Origin: Paenibacillus agricola
GTDB taxonomy: Bacteria > Bacillota > Bacilli > Paenibacillales > NBRC-103111
Assembly (NCBI RefSeq): GCF_011440305.1
Contig: NZ_JAAOIW010000001.1
Coordinates: forward strand, 186,001-250,000
DNA: 64,000 nucleotides
Reading direction: 5' to 3'
Shown: positions 45,863-53,292 of the stretch, piece by piece
How positions within the stretch are numbered: the first letter of the stretch is position 1
Layout of the letters: every line of letters begins with the position of its first letter
Notes under the pieces: generated by a model
What the model was told of the DNA's origin: nothing
Seen by the model: only the letters and a program-made list of their open reading frames with translations
Databases searched by the model: none
Translations under genes and position numbers: made by a program

Positions 45863-48244
45863 TTAAACTTTTTCTTCACCACTATTTTGTAATTGGGATA
45901 GAGCTTTCAGAAAATTGTAAAAGGTTGTAGCTGCTTGTGCACGTGTAACCTGCTCATAGGGAGAGAATGTATTCCCTTCCAAGCCCATTATTTGTAAAGC
46001 GCTGACAATAGCAATGGCACCTTGGTTATTCAAATCATCGATATCGGTGGCTTTCTTATTGAATAAGCCTTCCACCTCAGATAGCTGCTTATACCCAAGG
46101 GCTCTAACGATCAAATCGGCGACTTCCGCTCTGTTCAGCGCAGCATCTGGCTGGAATATACCGGATGCCCGGTCAATCAGGTTATAATCGATCGCGCTTT
46201 CCACGTAAGGAAAATATTTGGAGTCCTTGCCCACATCCGAAAAGCTTGCAGCACGCTCCGCATAATCAGAGGCAACAGGATAGTAGTTACCATTTATAGT
46301 GCCAATTAGCATTTTCACTAATTCTCCCCGGGTAATTAAAGCATCCGGCTTAACCTTGCCATCAACTACATCCAATAAATCATAATCTAGCATAAGTTTG
46401 AGAGCTTCCTCAGCCTTATGGCCTTTCATATCTTCCGGATTCGAATTATGCGGTTGGACCACTTGATTCGTTTCATTATTTTTCCATAAACCGCTAACTG
46501 CATCCAAATAGGTTGACTCACGGAACTCAAAAATAGGTTTTAAATGATAGACCAGCCTTGTCGATGGTCCCTGAATAGGTTTAGGCAAGGCGTTCGTAGC
46601 TGCAGCTTTTGCTTCAAAAACAGCCACAGGCGTTTGTGTATAGGCACCTAGGCCTTCTACAATGGCATATTGTTGTTCAACCTGGTACTGTGACAAAAGT
46701 ATTTCCTTGGCTGTTTCCTCGGAAATCACTTTAGGTGGCGTAGCCGGATATAACGAATTTGTCAGGCTGCTGCTGAGCCCTTCAAGCTCTCCTGTCGCCT
46801 GGTTCAGGTAAACGCTGACGGTATCATATTGGGTGTGCACACCATTAATGATACGGTGAAAATAAAAGTCAGTATTGTACAGGGTTGTCGATTCATCTGC
46901 GACCATCTCCACGTATTCGGGGTCAAGAAACAATTCATGTGCATAGGAAGGAAGCAGCTTTTTTACAGTTTCAATCGCCTTGGCTTTTAATTGATCTTTA
47001 CTAAGCGCTGCTTTCTCTGGCTGGGTTGGTACCGTATCGGCCACGGAATAATCATATTTGGAATAGGCTGTAATCGCCCCTGTACGGCTGTTAATAGTTG
47101 CTTGAATGGATGGTCCCTCTTTTTTATCTGTTAAAGCAGACCAGTTCAGTTCCCATTCATACGAAGCAACACCTGTTACAGGATCCGTAGATTCATTGTA
47201 GTAGGCGTCTTGAAGCTTGGCATCCTTGGGAAGCGGAAAGAGTGTCGCTACACGGATCGCAGCTTGTTCCTTAGTCAAATTTAATGCTGCTTGGTTAGCC
47301 TCAAGCAAAGGCTTGTCGCTAACGGGAACAGGTGCAGCTTGCTTTTCCAGCTTGTTGCCTGACGTCGATAAGGCTTCCCCCGTCTCGGCATCTACCATGA
47401 TGGAATCCATCATATACGCAATAGCTGGTGAAGCGGTACCATTGGGCACATCCGGCAGCAAATATTGGAGATAAACTTCCGAAAACTTTTTGAATTGCTC
47501 GGAGGCTTGGCTCGCTGAAATCGGTTTAACTGGCGCTTTAAAAACAATTTTGGAATCCCACTGCTTCATATAGGAACGAATCTGTCCTTCATCGTTTACA
47601 CTCAGCATGATATAGTTGGAAGGAAATGCAATACCATTCACCATACGAACAAAATTCAAAGGATATTCAACCTCACCAATAAGCGGACGAAGATACGAAT
47701 TCTCATATTGATTATCATATTGGAACTGTAACTTATCATCCGGGTTCAGTTGGTTTATGTAATCCAAAGCTATTTGTTTGGCCTGCTCCATATTCACCTT
47801 AGGGGGAAATGTATATTTCTTATGTGGATTATCCTCAGTTGTATAGAAGGAATGCAGCTTGCCTGAATCGGAATCGATGCTTACATTAATTTCCCCATAA
47901 AACCCGTCCTCTTTCTCTTTAGTAAAGATAACCGTCCATGACCCCAGTATTTCACTTAACTCATCATATGCATGTTGGTAGCTTGCCTCTAGTAAAATAT
48001 AGCCGTTTGGTATTGCCACGTATTGCTTGGCCAATTCAATCGCATGTTCCCGCTTTATTTTTGTATCCGCAGGCACCTCTTCATCGTCAGTTAGATGCAC
48101 TTCAGGCACGGGTGAAGCCGTTGTAGCAGCCTCAGAATGGTTGTGTGGCGTACTTGTTACAGTAGGCGCAGGCATGGCCGAAGCTTGGGCTATAGAGCTA
48201 AATAAGAATAGGCTTGCAATACTAGCAATTCCGATCGTTTTCAT
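45863..48244 (-). CDS. Secreted YcdB/YcdC-repeat protein with C-terminal SLH domains
   Basis: 793 residues. A Sec signal peptide (MKTIGIASIASLFLFSSIAQ, cleavage near ASA) is followed by PepSY/YcdB-like repeats: KIKREHAIELAKQYV, NMEQAKQIALDYINQ, SKDQLKAKAIETVKKLL and SEETAKEILLSQYQ, with turns such as VDAETGEALS and LNQATGELEG. The C-terminal 190 residues hold three S-layer homology modules (DALITRGELVKMLIG, DAALNRAEVADLIVRALGY and YEQVTRAQAATTFYNFL) that bind pyruvylated cell-wall polymer. Such repeats in B. subtilis YcdB/YcdC are poorly understood. The protein is probably wall-attached. Confidence 0.88.
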   Translation of the reverse strand: MKTIGIASIASLFLFSSIAQASAMPAPTVTSTPHNHSEAATTASPVPEVHLTDDEEVPADTKIKREHAIELAKQYVAIPNGYILLEASYQHAYDELSEILGSWTVIFTKEKEDGFYGEINVSIDSDSGKLHSFYTTEDNPHKKYTFPPKVNMEQAKQIALDYINQLNPDDKLQFQYDNQYENSYLRPLIGEVEYPLNFVRMVNGIAFPSNYIMLSVNDEGQIRSYMKQWDSKIVFKAPVKPISASQASEQFKKFSEVYLQYLLPDVPNGTASPAIAYMMDSIMVDAETGEALSTSGNKLEKQAAPVPVSDKPLLEANQAALNLTKEQAAIRVATLFPLPKDAKLQDAYYNESTDPVTGVASYEWELNWSALTDKKEGPSIQATINSRTGAITAYSKYDYSVADTVPTQPEKAALSKDQLKAKAIETVKKLLPSYAHELFLDPEYVEMVADESTTLYNTDFYFHRIINGVHTQYDTVSVYLNQATGELEGLSSSLTNSLYPATPPKVISEETAKEILLSQYQVEQQYAIVEGLGAYTQTPVAVFEAKAAATNALPKPIQGPSTRLVYHLKPIFEFRESTYLDAVSGLWKNNETNQVVQPHNSNPEDMKGHKAEEALKLMLDYDLLDVVDGKVKPDALITRGELVKMLIGTINGNYYPVASDYAERAASFSDVGKDSKYFPYVESAIDYNLIDRASGIFQPDAALNRAEVADLIVRALGYKQLSEVEGLFNKKATDIDDLNNQGAIAIVSALQIMGLEGNTFSPYEQVTRAQAATTFYNFLKALSQLQNSGEEKV

Positions 48245-48342
48245 ATGTTGCCAGACTCCTTTCCCCAGAGGGGTCTAATTAGTAATTCATTCCATTATAG
48301 CCTTTAGTACGTCATAAAGCTAAAAAGGTTACGTCACATCAT

Positions 48343-48399
48343 AAAAAAGCATGTACGCCAACAATGCTCGCTGCTCATTGTTGGCGTACATGCTTTTTT
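48343..48399. terminator. 24-bp perfect inverted repeat (bidirectional terminator)
   Basis: Arms 48343-48366 and 48376-48399 pair without mismatch (core GCATGTACGCCAACAATG); the loop is 9 bases. The outer AAAAAA/TTTTTT gives a U tract in both directions. It ends transcription from the beta-helix gene and its decayed neighbour. Confidence 0.85.
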
Positions 48400-48417
48400 C
48401 ACAAAATAATTCTACCT

Positions 48418-48525
48418 TTATTGTCCCGGCACCATCGCAGTCGATATGGCGATTCGGTTCCAGCAATTCATCGTATTCATCGCCATTACCAAATTTATGT
48501 AGCCCGTTTCGTCAACTATCGTGCA
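48418..48525 (-). pseudogene. Remnant of a carboxymuconolactone decarboxylase-family gene (C-terminal end)
   Basis: In one minus-strand frame, immediately downstream of the beta-helix gene, 35 codons read ending with DETGYINLVMAMNTMNCWNR and then IAISTAMVPGQ before the stop. This closely resembles the C-terminus of AhpD-like carboxymuconolactone-decarboxylase proteins (for instance the pattern L-x-L-A-I-x-x-I-N-A-W-N-R-L-A-I). The rest of the gene, including the Cys-x-x-Cys motif, is missing; the upstream side is the beta-helix gene in another frame. No ribosome-binding site. A decayed fragment is the best explanation. Confidence 0.65.
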
Positions 48526-48527
48526 GC

Positions 48528-49868
48528 TTAAAAACCTACCGTTATGGTGTCCGTTCCGCCATCGCTTAAGTTTGCCCCATTATCGAACCCAGCATTGCCG
48601 AATACGGTATTGGACTGGCAGCTTGCCGAGCCCAGCTTTACAGCCGCCGTGGAGCATTGGAATAAGCTATTGCCTATAACAATATTTTGCTTGGCAAATG
48701 AAGCATTGCCTTCACCAATCGTGTCGACTAAAATCCCCGTCGTAACCCTTCGGACTTCGTTGCCGCTGAACGTATTCGCTGTTCCATTAAGAAGAGCAAT
48801 GCCACTGCTGCTTGTATCTATCTTATTGCCTGTGACCACGTTGCCATAAGGCCTATCATCCCCTGCATTTTCAACGGCATCCAGCTGAATCCCGGCAGAT
48901 GCCGACCGGGTGATATGGTTATTGGTAATATGGTTATAGCTGCAGGAATCCTTAAGTCGAATTCCGTACGTGCAGCTCGTTTCTTTGTCAATCAGCTTAG
49001 CTGCTGTCACTATATTACCTTCAATTACATTATAAGTGCATGCGGTAAGCTTTGACGAAAGTAAAATGGCTGCCTCTCCGCAAGCTTCCATAATGTTACT
49101 TGAGACTAAGCAATAGGAGCAGCCCGCTACCAATTGAATGCAGGTACGAGCCAGGTTTTTAAAATGGTTGCTTTGAATCCTAAGATTAGATCCGCCCTCC
49201 GCTGTTACTCCATAACCTTCGTAGACGTTGTCCGCGGCCAATATCGATAGGAACAGGCAATCGGTTACACTTACATGCTCGGATCGAACAAGATGCACGC
49301 CATTGGCTATATTTCTAAAGGAACAATGTTGGATACGAATGAAGGATGATTCTTGGACATGAATGCCGCGCTCTACCATTGAGCCAGTCAAGCTCGTAGG
49401 ATTGCCCATCCCTTGAAAGGTGATGCCTTCTATCGAGGATTGTTTCATTTGTGCTGGGCATAATATCATTTGCAAATTAGCTTGTCCGGCTATAAGGCGT
49501 GTTGCTTCCACGCCCGCTCCTAGCAAATGGACCTTCCCACGGAGAAATAATCCAGTTTTAATCACATATCGTCCCGCTGGCAAATAGACGGTGCCTCCAT
49601 AAATCGCAGCCTCATTAATAGCTGCTTGGATAGCCATTGCATCGTCTTGGTCGTAACGTTCATTTCCTTGCGCACCAAAATCCTTGACATTAAACCACCA
49701 TGAGTTGGGGTTGGCAATAGGAACAGCGGCTGCTTGGGCTTCACCTGTAAAGCTTGACCCTGCAGCTATTAGAACACCCGCAGCGCTTAAGGATGCCAAA
49801 AGCTGTCTGCGGGTGATCGGTTTATTCGTAGGTAGATCTGTGGTGACCGTTGGTTCCAGTGGTTGCAA
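48528..49868 (-). CDS. Tat-exported right-handed beta-helix protein
   Basis: 446 residues. Twin-arginine signal: TRRQLLASLSAAGVLIAAG (Arg20-Arg21), with cleavage near AQA-AA at about 47. The mature part starts WWFNVKDFGAQGNERYDQDD AMAIQAAINEA, typical of pectate-lyase/tailspike N-termini, and continues as a regular beta-helix of Asn-rich rungs (for example LRIQSNHFKNLARTCIQLVA and NVVTGNKIDTSSSGIALL). Probably an extracellular polysaccharide-active or binding protein; the substrate is unknown. A SigA-like promoter lies upstream, so it is a single-gene unit. Confidence 0.85.
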   Translation of the reverse strand: MQPLEPTVTTDLPTNKPITRRQLLASLSAAGVLIAAGSSFTGEAQAAAVPIANPNSWWFNVKDFGAQGNERYDQDDAMAIQAAINEAAIYGGTVYLPAGRYVIKTGLFLRGKVHLLGAGVEATRLIAGQANLQMILCPAQMKQSSIEGITFQGMGNPTSLTGSMVERGIHVQESSFIRIQHCSFRNIANGVHLVRSEHVSVTDCLFLSILAADNVYEGYGVTAEGGSNLRIQSNHFKNLARTCIQLVAGCSYCLVSSNIMEACGEAAILLSSKLTACTYNVIEGNIVTAAKLIDKETSCTYGIRLKDSCSYNHITNNHITRSASAGIQLDAVENAGDDRPYGNVVTGNKIDTSSSGIALLNGTANTFSGNEVRRVTTGILVDTIGEGNASFAKQNIVIGNSLFQCSTAAVKLGSASCQSNTVFGNAGFDNGANLSDGGTDTITVGF

Positions 49869-49898
49869 TGAAAGTCCCCCTTAAAGCAATCTACCCAA

Positions 49899-49928
49899 AT
49901 TATAACTTGGGAATGATCGCTCTGGCAA
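49899..49928 (-). promoter_or_regulatory. SigA-like promoter of the beta-helix gene
   Basis: TTGCCA (49928-49923), 18-base spacer, TATAAT (49904-49899) on the minus strand, about 30 bases before the start. Confidence 0.6.
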
Positions 49929-49959
49929 CCCTATAATGGATTCTAGATCGATGCTGAAG

Positions 49960-50247
49960 CTATCGAAACATGTTCCATAGCTTAATGAGATGAAACGTGC
50001 TGTTCGGATCAATTTTTTGCGAGATAACAAAGCTCACCATATTTTCCGCCTGTTGGTCCGTCAGCTTTTCACCAAGCACTTTGGATAACATCCCGACAAA
50101 TCGCCTTACCTTCGAACGATCCTGCAAATCATATTTAGTCACGCCCTGCAGCAGCATCTTAATTCGTTCTTTAGTATTCGGGTTTTTCAGCTTTAGCTTA
50201 ATTCGTTCTACGAAAGCGGGCTCAAACCCATATTTTTGGTAACTCAT
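49960..50247 (-). CDS. spoVIF: Probable stage VI sporulation protein F (SpoVIF family)
   Basis: 95 residues. The pattern TKYDLQDRSKVRRFVGMLSK, then VLGEKLTDQQAENMVSFVIS and IDPNSTFHLIKLWNMF, fits the SpoVIF family, a small cytoplasmic protein needed for spore-coat assembly in B. subtilis. The N-terminal part is basic. The ribosome-binding site GGAGG lies in one arm of an inverted repeat (50257-50305). The family call rests on recalled pattern, so a search would settle it. Confidence 0.6.
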   Translation of the reverse strand: MSYQKYGFEPAFVERIKLKLKNPNTKERIKMLLQGVTKYDLQDRSKVRRFVGMLSKVLGEKLTDQQAENMVSFVISQKIDPNSTFHLIKLWNMFR

Positions 50248-50256
50248 CCTTCTGAC

Positions 50257-50305
50257 ACCTCCGACCGTGAAAATAGGAACCCTGAATTAAGTCTATGTCG
50301 GAGGT
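50257..50305 (-). promoter_or_regulatory. Inverted repeat that can hide the spoVIF ribosome-binding site
   Basis: 9-bp perfect arms (50257-50265 and 50297-50305, ACCTCCGAC/GTCGGAGGT) with a 31-base loop. On the minus-strand RNA the downstream arm holds GGAGG of the 49960 gene. It lies between recG and spoVIF. Confidence 0.45.
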
Positions 50306-50333
50306 CGGGAATATGTGCCTATTATTAAAGATC

Positions 50334-52388
50334 TCAATCCAACAGCTCACTCTCAAAAATATGCTCACGCCGCAGAAATTCATGGAGCTTTCCATAAGAA
50401 GCCGCTGTCCAAAAATCCGCTGTACGCACCAGCTCTGCCGCGTCATCACGAGCCTGCTCCATCGTTTCAAAATCGGCTACCATATCCGCCAGCTTGAAAT
50501 CGGGCAGCCCGCTCTGCTTGGTGCCGAAGAAATCACCGGGTCCACGCAGCTCCAAATCGCGTCGGGCGATTTCGAAGCCATCATTTGTATCGGTCATCGC
50601 CTTCATCCGTTGCTTACCGATCTCGTTTTTTGGATCTGCGATCAGCACGCAATAGGATTGGTGCTCGCCACGCCCAACACGTCCACGCAGCTGATGAAGC
50701 TGGGAAAGCCCAAAGCGGTGGGCATCATACACCACCATCAAGGTAGCATTAGGCACGTCGACTCCGACCTCAATAACTGTGGTCGAGACCAGCACATGAA
50801 GCTGGTTAGCGCTGAAGGCGCGCATGATCTCATCCTTTTCCGAAGCAGCCATTCGCCCATGCAGCAGTCCCACCTTGTAATCGGGGAAAGCGAATTGAAG
50901 TTGCGCATGGACATCGATCGCATTTTGCACATCGAGCTTCTCTGATTCTTCAATCAAAGGGCAAATCACATAGGTTTGCCGTCCTTCGGACACCTCTCTG
51001 CGAATAAAACCGAGCACGCGTTCCAGCATTTCATGGGTTACGGAATAGGTCTTAATCGGCTTGCGGCCTTTAGGCAGCTCGCGTAATGTAGATACATCCA
51101 TATCCCCAAAAGCTGTGATGGCTAAAGTGCGCGGAATCGGCGTTGCCGTCATCGTGAGCACATCGGGGTTCATTCCCTTGCGCCGCAGGATACTGCGTTG
51201 GTTCACGCCAAACCGATGCTGTTCATCCGTGACCACCAGCCCCAGATTGCGGAAATTGACTCCTTCCTGGATCAAAGCATGCGTGCCTACGATAATATCG
51301 ATCAAGCCCAGCTGCAATGAACCCAGCAGGTCTCGCCGCTTCCGCTCCGGGACACTGCCTGTAAGGATCCCTACCTCAATTCCATAAGGCTCAAATAGCT
51401 TGTCCAACGAACGCTTGTGCTGCTCGGCAAGTATTTCTGTCGGCACCATAAGCGCTCCCTGGTAGCCTGCCTTCACAACCGCAAATAGTGCGGTAGCGGC
51501 AACGACGGTTTTGCCTGCACCCACATCGCCTTGCAGCAGCCGGCTCATGCAAAAAGGCTGCTGCAGATCATGCAAAATTTCAGCTAGCACATTTTTTTGC
51601 GATTCTGTTAGCACAAAGGGCAACGCCCGCACAAAAGCTCTGACTACCGGCAAATCCAGCGGATGGGCAACGCCGTCTGCACGGTCATGGTTAAGCGCTC
51701 GGTATGCCTGCATTTTGAGCTGGAATAAGAACAGCTCCTCATAGACCATTCGCTGACGCGCTTGCTGCCCTTCACGGAGTGAGCTTGGCAGATGCAGCAG
51801 CGCAATCGCTTCTTTGCGGCCGATAAGCCCATAACGGTCTACCAGCATCTGTGGCAGCACCTCTTCGATCAAGTCGCCGTATTGGGTGAGGGCTTGCTTG
51901 GTCGTTTTACGCATCCATTTTTGCGTGATGGGTCCCGCTATTGAATATACAGGCTGCAGCGTGCCCGTCTGCGTATTGGCGTTACCAGGAAACTCTGACT
52001 CTGCGACGGTTAGATGCAGCCGCTTCTGGTCCCATTTTCCGGTCAATACCACCTCGGTTCCAGCCTGAAGCTGATCCTTCATAAAATGGCGGTTGAACCA
52101 AACGGCAGTGACAAACAAGGAATTCACGATAATTTTGCAAGTAAGCCGTGATTTGATACGCCCATACATTTGCAGCTGCGGCATCCCAACAATCGTGCCT
52201 TGAACCGTGATCCTGTCACCATCCTTTACCTCTGCAAGATCGCGCACTGTATAATCCTCATACCGAAAAGGATAATAGTCCAATAAATCCCCAACTGTGG
52301 AAATTCCTAATGCTAATAGCTCCTCCGGCTTTTTCCCCCGCACTCCCTGTACCTGTTTGACTGGAATTTCGTATAAGTTCAGTGACAT
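50334..52388 (-). CDS. recG: ATP-dependent DNA helicase RecG
   Basis: 684 residues from ATG 52388. An N-terminal wedge/OB domain (ITVQGTIVGMPQLQMYGRIK) precedes the helicase domains with LLQGDVGAGKTVVAATALFA, DEQH in VVTDEQHRFGVNQR, TATPIPRTLAI and the C-terminal QLHQLRGRVGRGEHQSYCVL. RecG remodels stalled forks and Holliday junctions. The start is 1 base after the degV stop and lacks a clear ribosome-binding site, so translation probably depends on coupling with degV. Confidence 0.98.
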   Translation of the reverse strand: MSLNLYEIPVKQVQGVRGKKPEELLALGISTVGDLLDYYPFRYEDYTVRDLAEVKDGDRITVQGTIVGMPQLQMYGRIKSRLTCKIIVNSLFVTAVWFNRHFMKDQLQAGTEVVLTGKWDQKRLHLTVAESEFPGNANTQTGTLQPVYSIAGPITQKWMRKTTKQALTQYGDLIEEVLPQMLVDRYGLIGRKEAIALLHLPSSLREGQQARQRMVYEELFLFQLKMQAYRALNHDRADGVAHPLDLPVVRAFVRALPFVLTESQKNVLAEILHDLQQPFCMSRLLQGDVGAGKTVVAATALFAVVKAGYQGALMVPTEILAEQHKRSLDKLFEPYGIEVGILTGSVPERKRRDLLGSLQLGLIDIIVGTHALIQEGVNFRNLGLVVTDEQHRFGVNQRSILRRKGMNPDVLTMTATPIPRTLAITAFGDMDVSTLRELPKGRKPIKTYSVTHEMLERVLGFIRREVSEGRQTYVICPLIEESEKLDVQNAIDVHAQLQFAFPDYKVGLLHGRMAASEKDEIMRAFSANQLHVLVSTTVIEVGVDVPNATLMVVYDAHRFGLSQLHQLRGRVGRGEHQSYCVLIADPKNEIGKQRMKAMTDTNDGFEIARRDLELRGPGDFFGTKQSGLPDFKLADMVADFETMEQARDDAAELVRTADFWTAASYGKLHEFLRREHIFESELLD

Positions 52389-52389
52389 A

Positions 52390-53241
52390 TCAGATAGGGC
52401 AAACGAACACAGCGACGGTTCCGGGACCGGTATGTGTTCCAACGACTGGGCCAATTTGGGTATGCTGGAGGGTAGTGGCTGTAAAATGCTCGTTGATTAA
52501 TTCATGAAGCTCTTGGGCTCCAGCTTCCGTATTGGAATGGGCAATTCCGATATGCAAGGGTTTACCGTTATAGTCGCGATTTAACATCTCGACAATTTTA
52601 TCCAGTGCTTTTTTATGGCCTCGCACCTTATTAACGGAGTAGACCTCTCCCTCCGCATTCATTGAGAGGATCGGTTTAATATTTAACAACGAACCCAACA
52701 ACGCTGCGGCCTTGCCAATCCGTCCACCTTTTTGTAAATATTCCAGCGTATTCACAAGAAAATAAATCCTCATACCAGCACGCATCTTCTCAATAAGCTC
52801 CACTAGCTCTTCCTTGCTTTTGCCGGCACGTGCGGCTTCAACGGCGGCTACTACGATCATTCCCAAGCCATAAGAGCATAATTTAGAGTCAACAACGACA
52901 ACATCAACCTGCTCCTCTAGCATCGATTTGGCCAACATCGCTGATTGGTAAGTGCCGCTAAGCGCGGATGATAAATGAATAGAAATAATGGGGCCACTGG
53001 ATTCCGCTGCCAACCGTTTATAGGTTTCCAAAAACTCTACCGGAGATGGCTGCGATGTGGTTGGGAGTATGGAAGACGCTACCAGCTTGTCGAAAAAAGC
53101 ACCGGAGCTTATGTCGATTCCATCGCGATAGGTGTCCATGCCAAAATGTACCTTTAATGGGACCATATGAATTCCTAATTCCTGCTGCAACTCCATCGGA
53201 ATATCTGAAGTGCTATCCGTCACTATACGCACCTGATTCAC
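52390..53241 (-). CDS. DegV-family fatty-acid-binding protein (FakB type)
   Basis: 283 residues from a GTG start with AAGGGGGTA upstream. RIVTDSTSDIPMELQQELGI, ISIHLSSALSGTYQSAMLA and the RIGKAAALLGSLLNIKPILS block are DegV-family hallmarks. DegV proteins bind one fatty acid and present it to the kinase FakA, encoded directly upstream. In B. subtilis this spot between the fakA-like gene and recG carries serine dehydratase genes instead. Paralogues elsewhere are likely. Confidence 0.95.
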   Translation of the reverse strand: MNQVRIVTDSTSDIPMELQQELGIHMVPLKVHFGMDTYRDGIDISSGAFFDKLVASSILPTTSQPSPVEFLETYKRLAAESSGPIISIHLSSALSGTYQSAMLAKSMLEEQVDVVVVDSKLCSYGLGMIVVAAVEAARAGKSKEELVELIEKMRAGMRIYFLVNTLEYLQKGGRIGKAAALLGSLLNIKPILSMNAEGEVYSVNKVRGHKKALDKIVEMLNRDYNGKPLHIGIAHSNTEAGAQELHELINEHFTATTLQHTQIGPVVGTHTGPGTVAVFVCPI

Positions 53242-53292
53242 AAGATACCCCCTTTTTATTGTTAAAAGTTATTTGTTCTAGCCCTGCCTCAT

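Noticed and set aside
50295-50945. 216-codon plus-strand frame in recG
   Set aside because: Antisense of the RecG C-terminal helicase domain, with no supporting signals.
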